Shown here piece after piece: positions 48,053 to 56,839 of a stretch of 64,000 bases of DNA (its first letter is position 1; every line of letters starts with the position of its first letter). This DNA is from Azospirillum baldaniorum (GTDB taxonomy: Bacteria; Pseudomonadota; Alphaproteobacteria; Azospirillales; Azospirillaceae): contig NZ_CP022254.1 of assembly GCF_003119195.2 (NCBI RefSeq), forward strand, positions 1,037,501 through 1,101,500, in the 5' to 3' direction. The translations under genes and the position numbers were made by a program. The notes below the pieces were generated by a model. The model made no database searches, was not told the DNA's origin, and was given only the letters and a program-made list of their open reading frames with translations.

Positions 48053-48991
48053 TCAACTCGCGCTTGGCAGGTCATACGGGGGCACCGCCGCCTCACGACA
48101 AGCGGCAAGCACCACCCCGCGCAGCCAGCGGTGGGCCGGGTCGGCGTCATGCCGGGGGTGCCACATCTGCGTCACCACGACCTCATCCAAGACGATGGCC
48201 AGGGCGATGGGGAGCGGCAGGATGCGCACCCCAGCCACGCCCGCGGCGAGTTGGCGCTCGGACACCAGGGCGGTCAGGTCGGAGGCGCGGACGATTGCCA
48301 GGGCCGCCGGGAAACTCGGCACCACCGCCACCACCTTGCGGGCGAGGCCGAGGGCAGCCAACGCCTCGTCCATCCGGTCCCGCACCAGCCCGCGCCGCGA
48401 GGTCAGCACATGCCCGCAGGCGGCGTACTGTTCCGGCGTCACCGTCTCCAGCCGGGTCAGCGGGTGGTCCTCCCGCACGGCGGCGACCAGCCGGTCGCGG
48501 AGCAGGCTCTGCACCTTCAGCTCCGGCGTGGTTTCCGAATGCACGCCGATGTCGAGGTCGATCAGCCCGTCGCGCAACGCCTGCGCGTCGCGGTTCCCTC
48601 GCGGCGCGAAGCGCAGAAGGACGCCGGGCGCCTCGGCGGCGACTCGGCCGACCAGCCGGGCGGCGTAGACCTCGATGAAGCTCTCGCTGGCGCGCAGGGT
48701 GAAGCCGCGCTCCAGCCGGGCGATGTCGATGGCCTCCGCCGGACGCAGCACCGCGCGGACCTCCTCGGCGAGGCCGGGCACCCGCTCCCGCAACTGGACG
48801 GCCCGCGGCGTCGGGACGAGGCCGCGCCCGGCCCGGACGAGCAGCGGGTCCCCGGTGACCGCGCGCAGCCGCGCCAGGGTGCGGCTCATCGCGGACTCGC
48901 TGAGGCCGAGCTGGCGCGCCGCTTTGACGACGCTGCCCTCCGCCAGCAGCGCGTCGAGCGCGAGGAGCAGGTTGAGATCGGGATCGGCCAT
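48053..48991 (-). CDS. LysR family transcriptional regulator
   Basis: A 312-residue regulator: winged helix at 6-60 (SVVKAARQLGLSESAMSRTL) and LysR ligand domain at 90-300. The start ATG 48991 precedes ADPDLNLLLALDAL, the usual opening for NodD/LinR-like members. It diverges from the MFS transporter gene with 111 bases between, so it very probably controls that pump. Confidence 0.9.
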   Translation of the reverse strand: MADPDLNLLLALDALLAEGSVVKAARQLGLSESAMSRTLARLRAVTGDPLLVRAGRGLVPTPRAVQLRERVPGLAEEVRAVLRPAEAIDIARLERGFTLRASESFIEVYAARLVGRVAAEAPGVLLRFAPRGNRDAQALRDGLIDLDIGVHSETTPELKVQSLLRDRLVAAVREDHPLTRLETVTPEQYAACGHVLTSRRGLVRDRMDEALAALGLARKVVAVVPSFPAALAIVRASDLTALVSERQLAAGVAGVRILPLPIALAIVLDEVVVTQMWHPRHDADPAHRWLRGVVLAACREAAVPPYDLPSAS

Positions 48992-49102
48992 GGAGCCCGA
49001 GGCTAACACATGGCGTTCCATGCAGGAATAACCTGCACAGGCGGCGTCTTCCGCCATGCCACGCGGAGGGCAAAATTGATCCAACCCCTGTTGGAGACGC
49101 CG

Positions 49103-50530
49103 ATGCCCCGTTCCACCCTCGCCCGAACTCCTGATTCCCCGCATCCGGACGGGCTGCCCATGCCCCGCCGCGCCGTGGCCGGCGCGTCCGTCATCGCCGC
49201 GATCGTGCTCGTCGTGCTCGACGGCGCCATCGCCAACATCGCCCTGCCGACCGTCGCCGGCACGCTCGGGGTTCCGCCCGCCGACACCGTCTGGATCATT
49301 ACCGCCTATCAACTGGCCCTGGTGATCGCGCTCCTGCCCGTCGGCGCCCTCGGCGAGAGTCTCGGGCACCGCCGGGTGTTCACCGGCGGGGTGCTGCTGT
49401 TCACCGCGGCCTCCGCCGGCTGCGCCCTGGCGCCGACGCTGCCCTGGCTGATCGCCGCGCGTTTCGTGCAGGGGCTCGGCGGGGCGGCGGTGATGGCGCT
49501 GGGTGTCGCGCTGCTGCGCTTCGTCTATCCGCAGCGGCTGCTCGGCGCCGCCATCGGCTGGAACGCCCTGGCCATCGCGCTCGCCTCGGCGGCGGGACCG
49601 ACGATCGGGTCGGGCATCCTCGCCGTCGCCCCCTGGCCCGTCCTGTTCGCGGTCAACATCCCGGTCGGCCTCGTGGTTCTGGCGACCGCCCGCGCGCTGC
49701 CCGCCGTCGCGGGAACCAAGCGCCGCCTCGATCCGGTCAGCGTCGCCCTCAACGCCGGATTCTTCGCCGCCCTGGTGATGGGGGCCGAGACCGTCGCGGC
49801 GCAGCCCCTGCGCGGCGGCGCGCTGCTGCTGGCCGCGGCGCTCTGCCTTGCCGGGCTGGTCCGTCGCGAAAAGCAACGCGAAGCGCCGCTGGTGCCGCTC
49901 GATCTGCTGCGGGTGCGCTCCTTCCGCCTGTCGGTGGTCGCCTCCGTCCTCTGCTTCACCGGCCAGATGGCCGCCGCCGTGGCCCTGCCCTTCTACCTGC
50001 AGCACGGGCTCGGCCAGGACATCGTCACGGCGGGGCTGTTCCTGGTGCCGTGGCCGCTGGCGACCGCCGTCGCCGCCCCCATCGCGGGCCGGCTGTCCGA
50101 CCGGGTGGGGACGGGCTGGCTGTGCGCCGTGGGCGGCCTGCTCCTCGCCGCCGGCCTCGCCCTGGCGGCGGTCTGGCCGCTCGGGCAGGACGCGCGGCCG
50201 CTGCTGGCCTTCATGGTGATGTGCGGTTTCGGCTTCGGGCTGTTCCAGACGCCCAACAACCGCAACATGCTGCTGACCGTGCCCAAGACGCGCAGCGGCG
50301 CCGCCGGAGGGATGCAGGGCACCGCGCGTCTGGTCGGGCAGACCGCCGGCGCGGTGCTCATGACCGTGCTGTTCTCGCTGCTGTCCGGTCCGGAGACGGC
50401 GCCGCGCCTCGGCCTCGCCCTGGCCGCCGCCCTCACCCTGGCGGGCGGCCTGACCAGCCTGCTGCGCGTTCCCCCGCGCGGCGCGGCGGAGGCCGTGGAG
50501 GCCGTTGAGGCGCCGGCCCCTGGCCGGTGA
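49103..50530 (+). CDS. MFS multidrug transporter, DHA2-like
   Basis: A 475-residue protein with about 14 hydrophobic helices. The start contains the typical Asp in helix 1 (VLDGAIANIALPTVAGTLGV) and the loop motif GALGESLGHRRVF. DHA2 pumps expel drugs using the proton gradient. The ATG at 49103 is preceded by TTGGAGA. A longer frame upstream begins antisense to the LysR promoter and is rejected. The C-terminal tail is Ala/Glu/Pro-rich. Confidence 0.9.
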   Translation: MPRSTLARTPDSPHPDGLPMPRRAVAGASVIAAIVLVVLDGAIANIALPTVAGTLGVPPADTVWIITAYQLALVIALLPVGALGESLGHRRVFTGGVLLFTAASAGCALAPTLPWLIAARFVQGLGGAAVMALGVALLRFVYPQRLLGAAIGWNALAIALASAAGPTIGSGILAVAPWPVLFAVNIPVGLVVLATARALPAVAGTKRRLDPVSVALNAGFFAALVMGAETVAAQPLRGGALLLAAALCLAGLVRREKQREAPLVPLDLLRVRSFRLSVVASVLCFTGQMAAAVALPFYLQHGLGQDIVTAGLFLVPWPLATAVAAPIAGRLSDRVGTGWLCAVGGLLLAAGLALAAVWPLGQDARPLLAFMVMCGFGFGLFQTPNNRNMLLTVPKTRSGAAGGMQGTARLVGQTAGAVLMTVLFSLLSGPETAPRLGLALAAALTLAGGLTSLLRVPPRGAAEAVEAVEAPAPGR

Positions 50531-50549
50531 GCCCGGCCCCGGGGGATCG

Positions 50550-51029
50550 TCAGCCGCGCCGCGCGGCCTCGATCGCCGCGACGTCGATCTTCGTCATGCC
50601 CATCATCGCCGCGAAGGCGCGTCCGGCTTCGTCGCCGCCGGCCGCCAGCGCCTCGGTCAGGACGCGCGGCGTGATCTGCCAGGAGACGCCCCAGCGGTCC
50701 TTGCACCAGCCACAGGCGCTTTCCTGCCCGCCGTTGCCGACGATGGCGTTCCAGTAGCGGTCGGTCTCCTCCTGATCGTTGGTGGCGATCTGGAACGAGA
50801 AGGCTTCGGTGTGTTTGAACGTCGGCCCGCCGTTGAGGCCGAGGCAGGGAATGCCGGCGACCGTGAACTGCACCGTCAGCACGCCGCCCGCCTTGCCGGA
50901 CGGGTAGTCGCCGGGCGCGCGGTGAACGGCGCCCACCGCACTGTCGGGAAAGACCGTGGCGTAGAAGCGGGCCGCGGCCTCCGCGTCCTTGTCGTACCAG
51001 AGGCAGATGGTGTTTTTGGCGGTCGTCAT
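50550..51029 (-). CDS. VOC superfamily (PhnB/DUF899-like) protein
   Basis: A 159-residue protein of the glyoxalase/3-demethylubiquinone methyltransferase-like fold: ICLWYDKDAEAAARFYATVF at the start and WGVSWQITPRVLTEAL at the end are typical. The enzymatic role is not known. It is convergent with the MFS gene. Confidence 0.88.
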   Translation of the reverse strand: MTTAKNTICLWYDKDAEAAARFYATVFPDSAVGAVHRAPGDYPSGKAGGVLTVQFTVAGIPCLGLNGGPTFKHTEAFSFQIATNDQEETDRYWNAIVGNGGQESACGWCKDRWGVSWQITPRVLTEALAAGGDEAGRAFAAMMGMTKIDVAAIEAARRG

Positions 51030-51128
51030 GGCGTGTCCCTTCCCTGTCGGTGCGTTGCCGATGCGCGTGAGGATACGCCCCCGCCCTTGTTGACGGGAAG
51101 GTTGCAATCCCTTTCGCAGAGGTGGCGC

Positions 51129-51317
51129 ATGAGCGACCCGAAGAAGCCGGACGACACCGCCGTCCATCCCCCGCGCAGCTACGACCCCGACAGCCAAAAG
51201 CCGGCCAGCGACCGCCCCAATGATCGGGACGAGGCCGCGCCCGGCACGCCGGGGACCGGCGAGGACATCGACCCCAGGACCGGCGAGACCTTCACCGAGG
51301 GCATCGGCGGCGCCTGA
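51129..51317 (+). CDS. small disordered hypothetical protein
   Basis: A 62-residue, Pro/Asp/Gly-rich protein (DDTAVHPPRSYDPDSQ; EDIDPRTGETFTEGIGG) without hydrophobic core, probably intrinsically disordered. The composition is like that of conserved short stress-related proteins, but no family is assigned. It stands alone between the VOC gene and the GntR gene. Confidence 0.5.
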   Translation: MSDPKKPDDTAVHPPRSYDPDSQKPASDRPNDRDEAAPGTPGTGEDIDPRTGETFTEGIGGA

Positions 51318-51337
51318 CCGCCCTTACCGCCCAGGCA

Positions 51338-52012
51338 TTATCGTCCCGCGGCTAAAGCCTGCATGGTCACGCGGGCGGCGCTGGCGATGTGCTCGTCGTA
51401 GAGCTGGCGTGTGCGCACCGTGTCGCGGGCGGTCATCGCCTCGAAGATCTCGCGGATTTCGCGGATCGTGTTGGGCAGCCGCCCCGGCTCGGCCAGCGAC
51501 ACCCCGCGCAGCAGCTGGATGCGGTTGTGCAGCGCCTTGAGGATCTGCGCCATCGTCGGGTTGCCGCAGCCGGCGATCAGCGTGTCGTAGAACATGGTCT
51601 TCGCCGTGCGGATGCGCGACGGCACGCCTTCCGCCGCCGCCGCCTCGAAGGCCGCCATGGCGTCGGCGAGGATGGCCCACTGCTCCGGGTTGGCCTGGGC
51701 GATGAACTCCGCCGCCGCCAGGCTCTCCAGCGCCCCGCGCACCTGATAGATCTGCCGGACATCCTCCGCCGTCAGGGTCACCACCTCCAACCCGCGCTGG
51801 GGCACGTTGTGGACCAGCCCCTCCGCCTCCAGCTGGCGCAGAGCCTCCCGCAGGATCGGGCGGCTGACCTGCAACGTCTCGCACAGCTCGCGTTCGACCA
51901 GCCGGTCGCCGGGGGAATAGCGCCCGTCGGCGATGGCCGCGCGCAACAGGTCGATCACCTGCTGACGCAGGGGAGCGGCGACGCGGACAATATTTATCGG
52001 CAAATTTGACAT
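51338..52012 (-). CDS. GntR family regulator, FCD type
   Basis: A 224-residue regulator. Winged helix at 12-75 (RLVERELCETLQVSRPILRE) and an all-helical FCD effector domain at 85-215. FCD regulators usually repress catabolic genes and sense small acids. It diverges from the ABC importer operon with 157 bases between. A TTGTCAGACA dyad lies 14 bases before its ATG (52012), a candidate operator. Confidence 0.9.
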   Translation of the reverse strand: MSNLPINIVRVAAPLRQQVIDLLRAAIADGRYSPGDRLVERELCETLQVSRPILREALRQLEAEGLVHNVPQRGLEVVTLTAEDVRQIYQVRGALESLAAAEFIAQANPEQWAILADAMAAFEAAAAEGVPSRIRTAKTMFYDTLIAGCGNPTMAQILKALHNRIQLLRGVSLAEPGRLPNTIREIREIFEAMTARDTVRTRQLYDEHIASAARVTMQALAAGR

Positions 52013-52025
52013 AAAATTTCTCTTC

Positions 52026-52035
52026 TTGTCAGACA
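52026..52035. promoter_or_regulatory. candidate GntR-type operator
   Basis: TTGTCAGACA contains the perfect 9-base dyad TGTC-A-GACA and fits the FadR-group pattern TnGTnnnACn. It lies in the control region between the GntR gene and the divergent importer operon. Confidence 0.5.
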
Positions 52036-52169
52036 GTATGACGATCTGCTTGCGCCACACTACCACCTTCGATTAGCATACGTATCAACGACGATCCAAG
52101 GCGGCGGCCCAGAGGGCCAAACGCCACACCCACCACACCATACCATCACCTCGCACACAGGAGGCAGGC

Positions 52170-52991
52170 GTGCAGCGGAGTGCACAAGCGAGCGCCGTTT
52201 CAAAAAGCGCCGGCGAGCCTGAGGCCGCGTCCGACCCCAACCGGCAGAGGCGCCGCGAGCGGCTGCTTCAAATCGGCACGCTGGTCCTGCTGCTCGCCGT
52301 CTGGGAATTCGCGGCGCGCGACGCGAACAAGCTGCTGGTCGCGGTGCCCAGCGACATCGCCATCGCAACCTGGGAGCTGCTGCTGAACGGCGAGCTGCTC
52401 TCGGCGACGCTGGACAGCATGTCGACCTTCGTCCTGGGCTTCGTCATCGCCTCGGTCATCGGCATCGTGGTCGGCTTCGCGATGGGCACGAACCGCACGG
52501 TGGAGGTGATCCTCGATCCCTACATCAACGCGCTCTACGCCATGCCGCTGGTGGCGCTGATCCCCATCCTGATGCTGTGGGTGGGCATCGGCTTCCTGGC
52601 CAAGATCACGATCATCATCCTGTTCGCGGTCTTCCCGGTGATCATCAACACGGTCACCGGCGTGAAGAACGTCGACCGGCACTATCTGGACATCGGCAAG
52701 GCCTTCATGGCCTCGCGGTTCATGGTCTACCGCCAGATCATCGCACCCTACGCCCTGCCCTACGTGGCGAGCGGCCTGCGCATCGCGCTCGGCCGCGGCA
52801 TCATCGCGATGATCGTGGCGGAGTTCCTGACCTCCATCTCCGGCCTCGGCGGCCTGATCATCAACTACACCAACGCGTTCGAGACGGCCAAGGCCTTCGC
52901 CCCGGTCCTGGTGGTGGCCCTGCTCGCCAACGCGCTGACCGTTCTCGTTCAAAAGGTCGAAGAGCGCTTCGGCCGCTGGCGCCGCCGCTGA
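52170..52991 (+). CDS. ABC permease, SsuC/TauC-like
   Basis: A 273-residue inner-membrane protein with six helices and the EAA-type loop near 190-215 (KAFMASRFMVYRQIIAPYAL). It belongs to the nitrate/sulfonate/thiamine-precursor importer group. The GTG start at 52170 is preceded by AGGAGG. The basic N-terminal extension (about 1-30) is longer than usual. Substrate is unknown; the partner binding protein and ATPase follow. Confidence 0.9.
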   Translation: MQRSAQASAVSKSAGEPEAASDPNRQRRRERLLQIGTLVLLLAVWEFAARDANKLLVAVPSDIAIATWELLLNGELLSATLDSMSTFVLGFVIASVIGIVVGFAMGTNRTVEVILDPYINALYAMPLVALIPILMLWVGIGFLAKITIIILFAVFPVIINTVTGVKNVDRHYLDIGKAFMASRFMVYRQIIAPYALPYVASGLRIALGRGIIAMIVAEFLTSISGLGGLIINYTNAFETAKAFAPVLVVALLANALTVLVQKVEERFGRWRRR

Positions 52992-53057
52992 CCGGCCCGC
53001 CACCTCCCGCACCACACGCGCCCCACACCACACCGGATTGAGGAAGGAAGAGGGATC

Positions 53058-54062
53058 ATGAGCATGATGTCCCGTTCGCTGAAGGCCGCCCTGCTGGCGG
53101 GTGCCTTCTCCGTGGCGATGAGCACCGCCGCGCTCGCCGCCGACGCGCTGAAGATCGGCATGCCGGCCAAGATGTTCCTGAACCTCGTCGAGTTCGTCGC
53201 GCAGGACCAGGGCTTCTACGAGAAGAACGGCCTGACGGTGGAACTGGTGCACATCGCCGACAGCTCCATCCCCGTGCGCTCGCTGATCGCCGGGGAACTG
53301 GACATCAGCCAGGCCGGCATGTCGGAGACGCTGGCGGCGGCCGACAAGGGCGGCACGCTGAAGACCATCGGCGGCGTCCACACCGGCCTGCACTACGCCT
53401 TCTACGCCAACGCCGCGTCGGGCGTGAAGGACGTCACCGACCTGCCGGGCAAGAAGGTCGGCATCTCCTCCCCCGGCTCGCTGCCGCACGTCGTCATCAC
53501 CGCCCTGATGCGCCAGGCCGGCATGAGCGAGGAGCAGATCAAGTCGGTCCAGTGGGTCTCGCTGAAGGGCTCCTCGGCCCGCATCAACGGCATCCTGACC
53601 GGCACCATCGACGCGACCGTCTCCAACTACGACCCGAAGGCCGCGCACGACAAGAACGCCAAGGTGCTGTTCGTCGTCTCCAAGAAGCTGCCCAACTACG
53701 TGATGACCCCTTGGGACGTCAACGACCAGACCATCGCCAAGAAGCGCGACGTGCTGAAGCGCTTCGTCAAGGCGGAGCTGGAGGCGACCCGCTGGATCTT
53801 CGACAACGAGAAGGGCGCGCTGGACGTCGCGAAAAAGCACTTCGACTACAACGACGAGCAGCTCGCCGAATTCTACGAGTTCTACAAGATCGGCGGCATC
53901 TGGAACCCGAACGGCACCGTCACCGCCGATCAGGCCAAGTACATGCAGGAGCTGAACGTCGAAGGCGGCCTGCAGAAGGCCGTCCACCCGGCCGAGAAGG
54001 TGCTGGACACCAGCATCGTCCAGGAGGTGCTGGCGGAGATCGGCACCTACAAGCAGCCGTAA
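53058..54062 (+). CDS. periplasmic substrate-binding protein, NMT1/SsuA-like
   Basis: A 334-residue protein with a signal peptide (about 1-25, AALAADALKIG) and the NMT1/THI5-like binding fold (DLPGKKVGISSPGSLPHVVI). It supplies the importer with substrate. Its hydrolase and ornithine-cyclodeaminase neighbours hint at an amino-acid derivative, but the substrate cannot be read from the sequence. AGGAAGG lies before the ATG. Confidence 0.9.
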   Translation: MSMMSRSLKAALLAGAFSVAMSTAALAADALKIGMPAKMFLNLVEFVAQDQGFYEKNGLTVELVHIADSSIPVRSLIAGELDISQAGMSETLAAADKGGTLKTIGGVHTGLHYAFYANAASGVKDVTDLPGKKVGISSPGSLPHVVITALMRQAGMSEEQIKSVQWVSLKGSSARINGILTGTIDATVSNYDPKAAHDKNAKVLFVVSKKLPNYVMTPWDVNDQTIAKKRDVLKRFVKAELEATRWIFDNEKGALDVAKKHFDYNDEQLAEFYEFYKIGGIWNPNGTVTADQAKYMQELNVEGGLQKAVHPAEKVLDTSIVQEVLAEIGTYKQP

Positions 54063-54155
54063 TCCTCCCGTCGGGGCCGGCGTCGCACCGCCGGCCCCCT
54101 CCCCCGCTTCGCTCCATTCCGCCCGCCGTCCCGCTTCAAGACCCGGTGCCGTCCC

Positions 54156-54926
54156 ATGCCCAAGCTGTCCGTCCGCAACCTGACCAAGCGTTTCCCGGTG
54201 TCCGGAGGGCCGTCGATGACGGCGCTCGACGGCGTCGACCTGGACGTGGAGGAGGGTGAGTTCATCGCCTTCGTCGGGCCCAGCGGCTGCGGCAAGACCA
54301 CGCTGCTGCGCATCATCCAGGGATTGGAGACAGCGACCAGCGGCGAGATCCGCATCGACGGCAAGCCGGTCACCGGCCCCGGCCACGACCGCGGCTTCGT
54401 CTTCCAGCAATACGGCCTGCTGCCCTGGCTGACCGCCGCCCAGAACATCGGCTTCGCGCTGGAGGCCAAGGGCATCCCCGCCGCCCGCCACGGCGAGACG
54501 ACGGAGCGCGTGCTCGCCACCGTCGGGCTGAAGGGCTTCGGCGACCGCTTCCCGCACCAGCTCTCCGGCGGCATGCAGCAGCGCGTCGGCATCGCCCGCG
54601 CCCTGGCGATCGAGCCGGAGATCATGCTGCTGGACGAGCCGTTCGGCGCGCTCGACGCGCTGACCCGCGAGATTTTGCAGAACGAGATGCTCGGCCTGAC
54701 CGAGCGCATGGGCAAGACGATCCTCTTCGTCACCCACAGCGTGGACGAGGCCGTCTGCCTCGCCGACCGGGTGGTGGTCATGTCGCCCCGCCCCGGCCGC
54801 ATCCGCGAGATCGTGCCCATCGACATCCCGCGCCCGCGCGCCAGCCTGGGCGAGGCGCTGCGCGACACGCCGGAATACGTCGCCAAGCGGCACCAGCTGT
54901 GGACCCAGCTGATGGATCTGGTCTGA
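54156..54926 (+). CDS. ABC transporter ATPase, SsuB/TauB-like
   Basis: A 256-residue ATPase: Walker A GPSGCGKTT, Q-loop FVFQQYGLLPW, signature LSGGMQQRVG, Walker B IMLLDEPFGALD, H-loop FVTHSVDEAV. It powers the permease. It is 93 bases after the binding-protein gene on the same strand. Confidence 0.94.
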   Translation: MPKLSVRNLTKRFPVSGGPSMTALDGVDLDVEEGEFIAFVGPSGCGKTTLLRIIQGLETATSGEIRIDGKPVTGPGHDRGFVFQQYGLLPWLTAAQNIGFALEAKGIPAARHGETTERVLATVGLKGFGDRFPHQLSGGMQQRVGIARALAIEPEIMLLDEPFGALDALTREILQNEMLGLTERMGKTILFVTHSVDEAVCLADRVVVMSPRPGRIREIVPIDIPRPRASLGEALRDTPEYVAKRHQLWTQLMDLV

Positions 54927-54961
54927 GCGCCCCCCTTCTCCGGAACCCAGGAGGTCCCATC

Positions 54962-55816
54962 GTGTCAGTCGTTCCTGACGATCACGAGTGGCAGTACAAC
55001 CCCCGCCATTCCGTTCCCGACTTCGCGCGCCACGCCGAGCGCGCCGCCGCGCTGAGCCGCGCCGCTCGGGAACGGAACGCCGGACGTTACGACATCGCCT
55101 ATGGCGACACCCCGCTCTCCACGCTCGACGTGTTTCCGGCGGCCGCGCCCGGCGCCCCGCTGCACGTCTTCCTGCACGGCGGCTATTGGCGCGGGCGCGA
55201 CAAGGCCGACTACAGCTATGTCGCCGACGCGCTGGTGCCGCGCGGCGTCACGACCGTGGTCATGAATTACGACCTGTGCCCGGCGGCGACCCTGCCGGAG
55301 ATCGCGCGGCGCACCCGCGAGGGGCTGCGCTGGATTCACCGCAACGCCGCCTCGCTTGGCGGCGATCCCGACCGCCTCACCGTGTCGGGCCATTCCGCCG
55401 GGGCTCATCTGATCGCCATGGCGCTGGCCGAGGACGCCGGGGCCGGGGCGGACCGGCTGGAGGATGGCGCCATCAAGGCCGCCGTTCTGATCAGCGGCAT
55501 CTACGAGCTGGCGCCGGTGCTGGACATCACCGTCAACGAGACCATCGGGCTGCGCCCGGAGATGGTCGACGGGGTCAGCCCGATGCGCCACCCGCCCTCC
55601 ACCGCCACGGCCCTGACGGTCGTCGTCGGCTCGGCGGAGACTCCCGCCTGGATCGCCCAGTCGCGCGACTTCGCCACGCTGTGCCAGTGCCGCGGCTCAC
55701 GCTGCACCTATCACACGCTGGCCGGGGAGGATCACTTCTCGATCATGGCACGGATGGAAAGGCCGGACGACACGCTGTCGCGGCTGGTGCTCGACGCCGC
55801 GGGAGTAAAAGAATGA
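54962..55816 (+). CDS. alpha/beta hydrolase, arylformamidase/kynurenine-formamidase-like
   Basis: A 284-residue hydrolase. It has the oxyanion HGGYW motif (HVFLHGGYWRGRDKADYSYV), nucleophile Ser in GHSAG, and a His in GEDHFS. This matches the AFMID-like arylformamidase group that cleaves N-formylkynurenine or related amides; the actual substrate is unknown. GTG at 54962 is preceded by a strong AGGAGG site. It overlaps the next gene by 4 bases (ATGA). Confidence 0.85.
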   Translation: MSVVPDDHEWQYNPRHSVPDFARHAERAAALSRAARERNAGRYDIAYGDTPLSTLDVFPAAAPGAPLHVFLHGGYWRGRDKADYSYVADALVPRGVTTVVMNYDLCPAATLPEIARRTREGLRWIHRNAASLGGDPDRLTVSGHSAGAHLIAMALAEDAGAGADRLEDGAIKAAVLISGIYELAPVLDITVNETIGLRPEMVDGVSPMRHPPSTATALTVVVGSAETPAWIAQSRDFATLCQCRGSRCTYHTLAGEDHFSIMARMERPDDTLSRLVLDAAGVKE

Positions 55817-56811
55817 TCGTCATCGATGAAAACGCCGCCCGCCGTCTGGTGTCCCCCGCCGACGCCATCGACGCCATGGACATGGCCTTCCGCGAAGTCT
55901 CCCGCGGGCAGGCGCGCAACTTCCCGGTGGTCCGCGAACGGCTGCTGCCTGGGCCGGACGTCTACGGCATCAAGGCCGGCGGCGACCTCGCCATCGGGCT
56001 GCTCGGGCTGAAGATCGGCGGCTACTGGACGGGCAACCGCGCCCGCGGCCTGACCAACCACCAGTCCACCACCGTGCTGACCGACCCGGAGACCGGCTGC
56101 CCGACGGCGCTGGTCAGCTCCAACCACCTGACCGGGCTGCGCACCGCCGCCGCCTGCGCCATCGGCATCCGCGAACTGGCCCGGCCCGACGCGCGGGTGC
56201 TCGCCCTGATCGGCACCGGCGGGCAGGCGGCGCACCATCTGGAGGCGGCGTTGCTGGTGCGCGGCTTCGAGCGCATCCTGGTGGCCAACCGCGACCGCGC
56301 GCGGGCCGAGGAACTGGCGGCCTCCTTCGCCGGGCGGCTGCCCGTCGAGGTCGTGGACGCCGAGACCGCGGCGCGCAACGCCGACGTGCTCATCACCCTG
56401 ACCACGGCGCGCGAGCCGGTGGTCCGGGCCGGCTGGGTCCGCCCCGGCACGCACATCTGCGCCATGGGCGCCGACACCGCCGGCAAGCAGGAGCTGGACC
56501 CGGCGATCCTGCTCGGCGCCGCCGTCTGGGTGGACGACTGGGCGCAGGCCTCGGCACTCGGCGAATGCCAGCACGCGCTGGCGCACGGCCTGACCCGCGA
56601 GTCCATCCGCGGCACGCTGTGCGACGTGCTGGAGGGCAAGGCGCCCCGCCGCGCCAGCGCGGACGAGATCACCGTCTTCGATTCCACCGGCATGGGCATC
56701 CAGGATCTGGCGATCGCCGCCTGGGCCGTCCGCGCCGCCAACGCTGCCGCCGACACCGCCGCCGGAACCGACACCGGCTTACCCATCCACCGCATCGATT
56801 TAGCGCGCTGA
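55813..56811 (+). CDS. ornithine cyclodeaminase / mu-crystallin family enzyme
   Basis: A 332-residue protein with the family's Rossmann motif ([20 protein letters not shown]) and the N-terminal Lys/Arg substrate region ([20 protein letters not shown]). Family members convert ornithine to proline, or reduce imines (ketimine reductase). It is translationally coupled to the preceding hydrolase (ATGA overlap), and the two may act in series on the imported compound. Confidence 0.9.
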   Translation: MIVIDENAARRLVSPADAIDAMDMAFREVSRGQARNFPVVRERLLPGPDVYGIKAGGDLAIGLLGLKIGGYWTGNRARGLTNHQSTTVLTDPETGCPTALVSSNHLTGLRTAAACAIGIRELARPDARVLALIGTGGQAAHHLEAALLVRGFERILVANRDRARAEELAASFAGRLPVEVVDAETAARNADVLITLTTAREPVVRAGWVRPGTHICAMGADTAGKQELDPAILLGAAVWVDDWAQASALGECQHALAHGLTRESIRGTLCDVLEGKAPRRASADEITVFDSTGMGIQDLAIAAWAVRAANAAADTAAGTDTGLPIHRIDLAR

Positions 56812-56839
56812 CCCTCAAGAGGGCGCGACCGAGGCCGAC

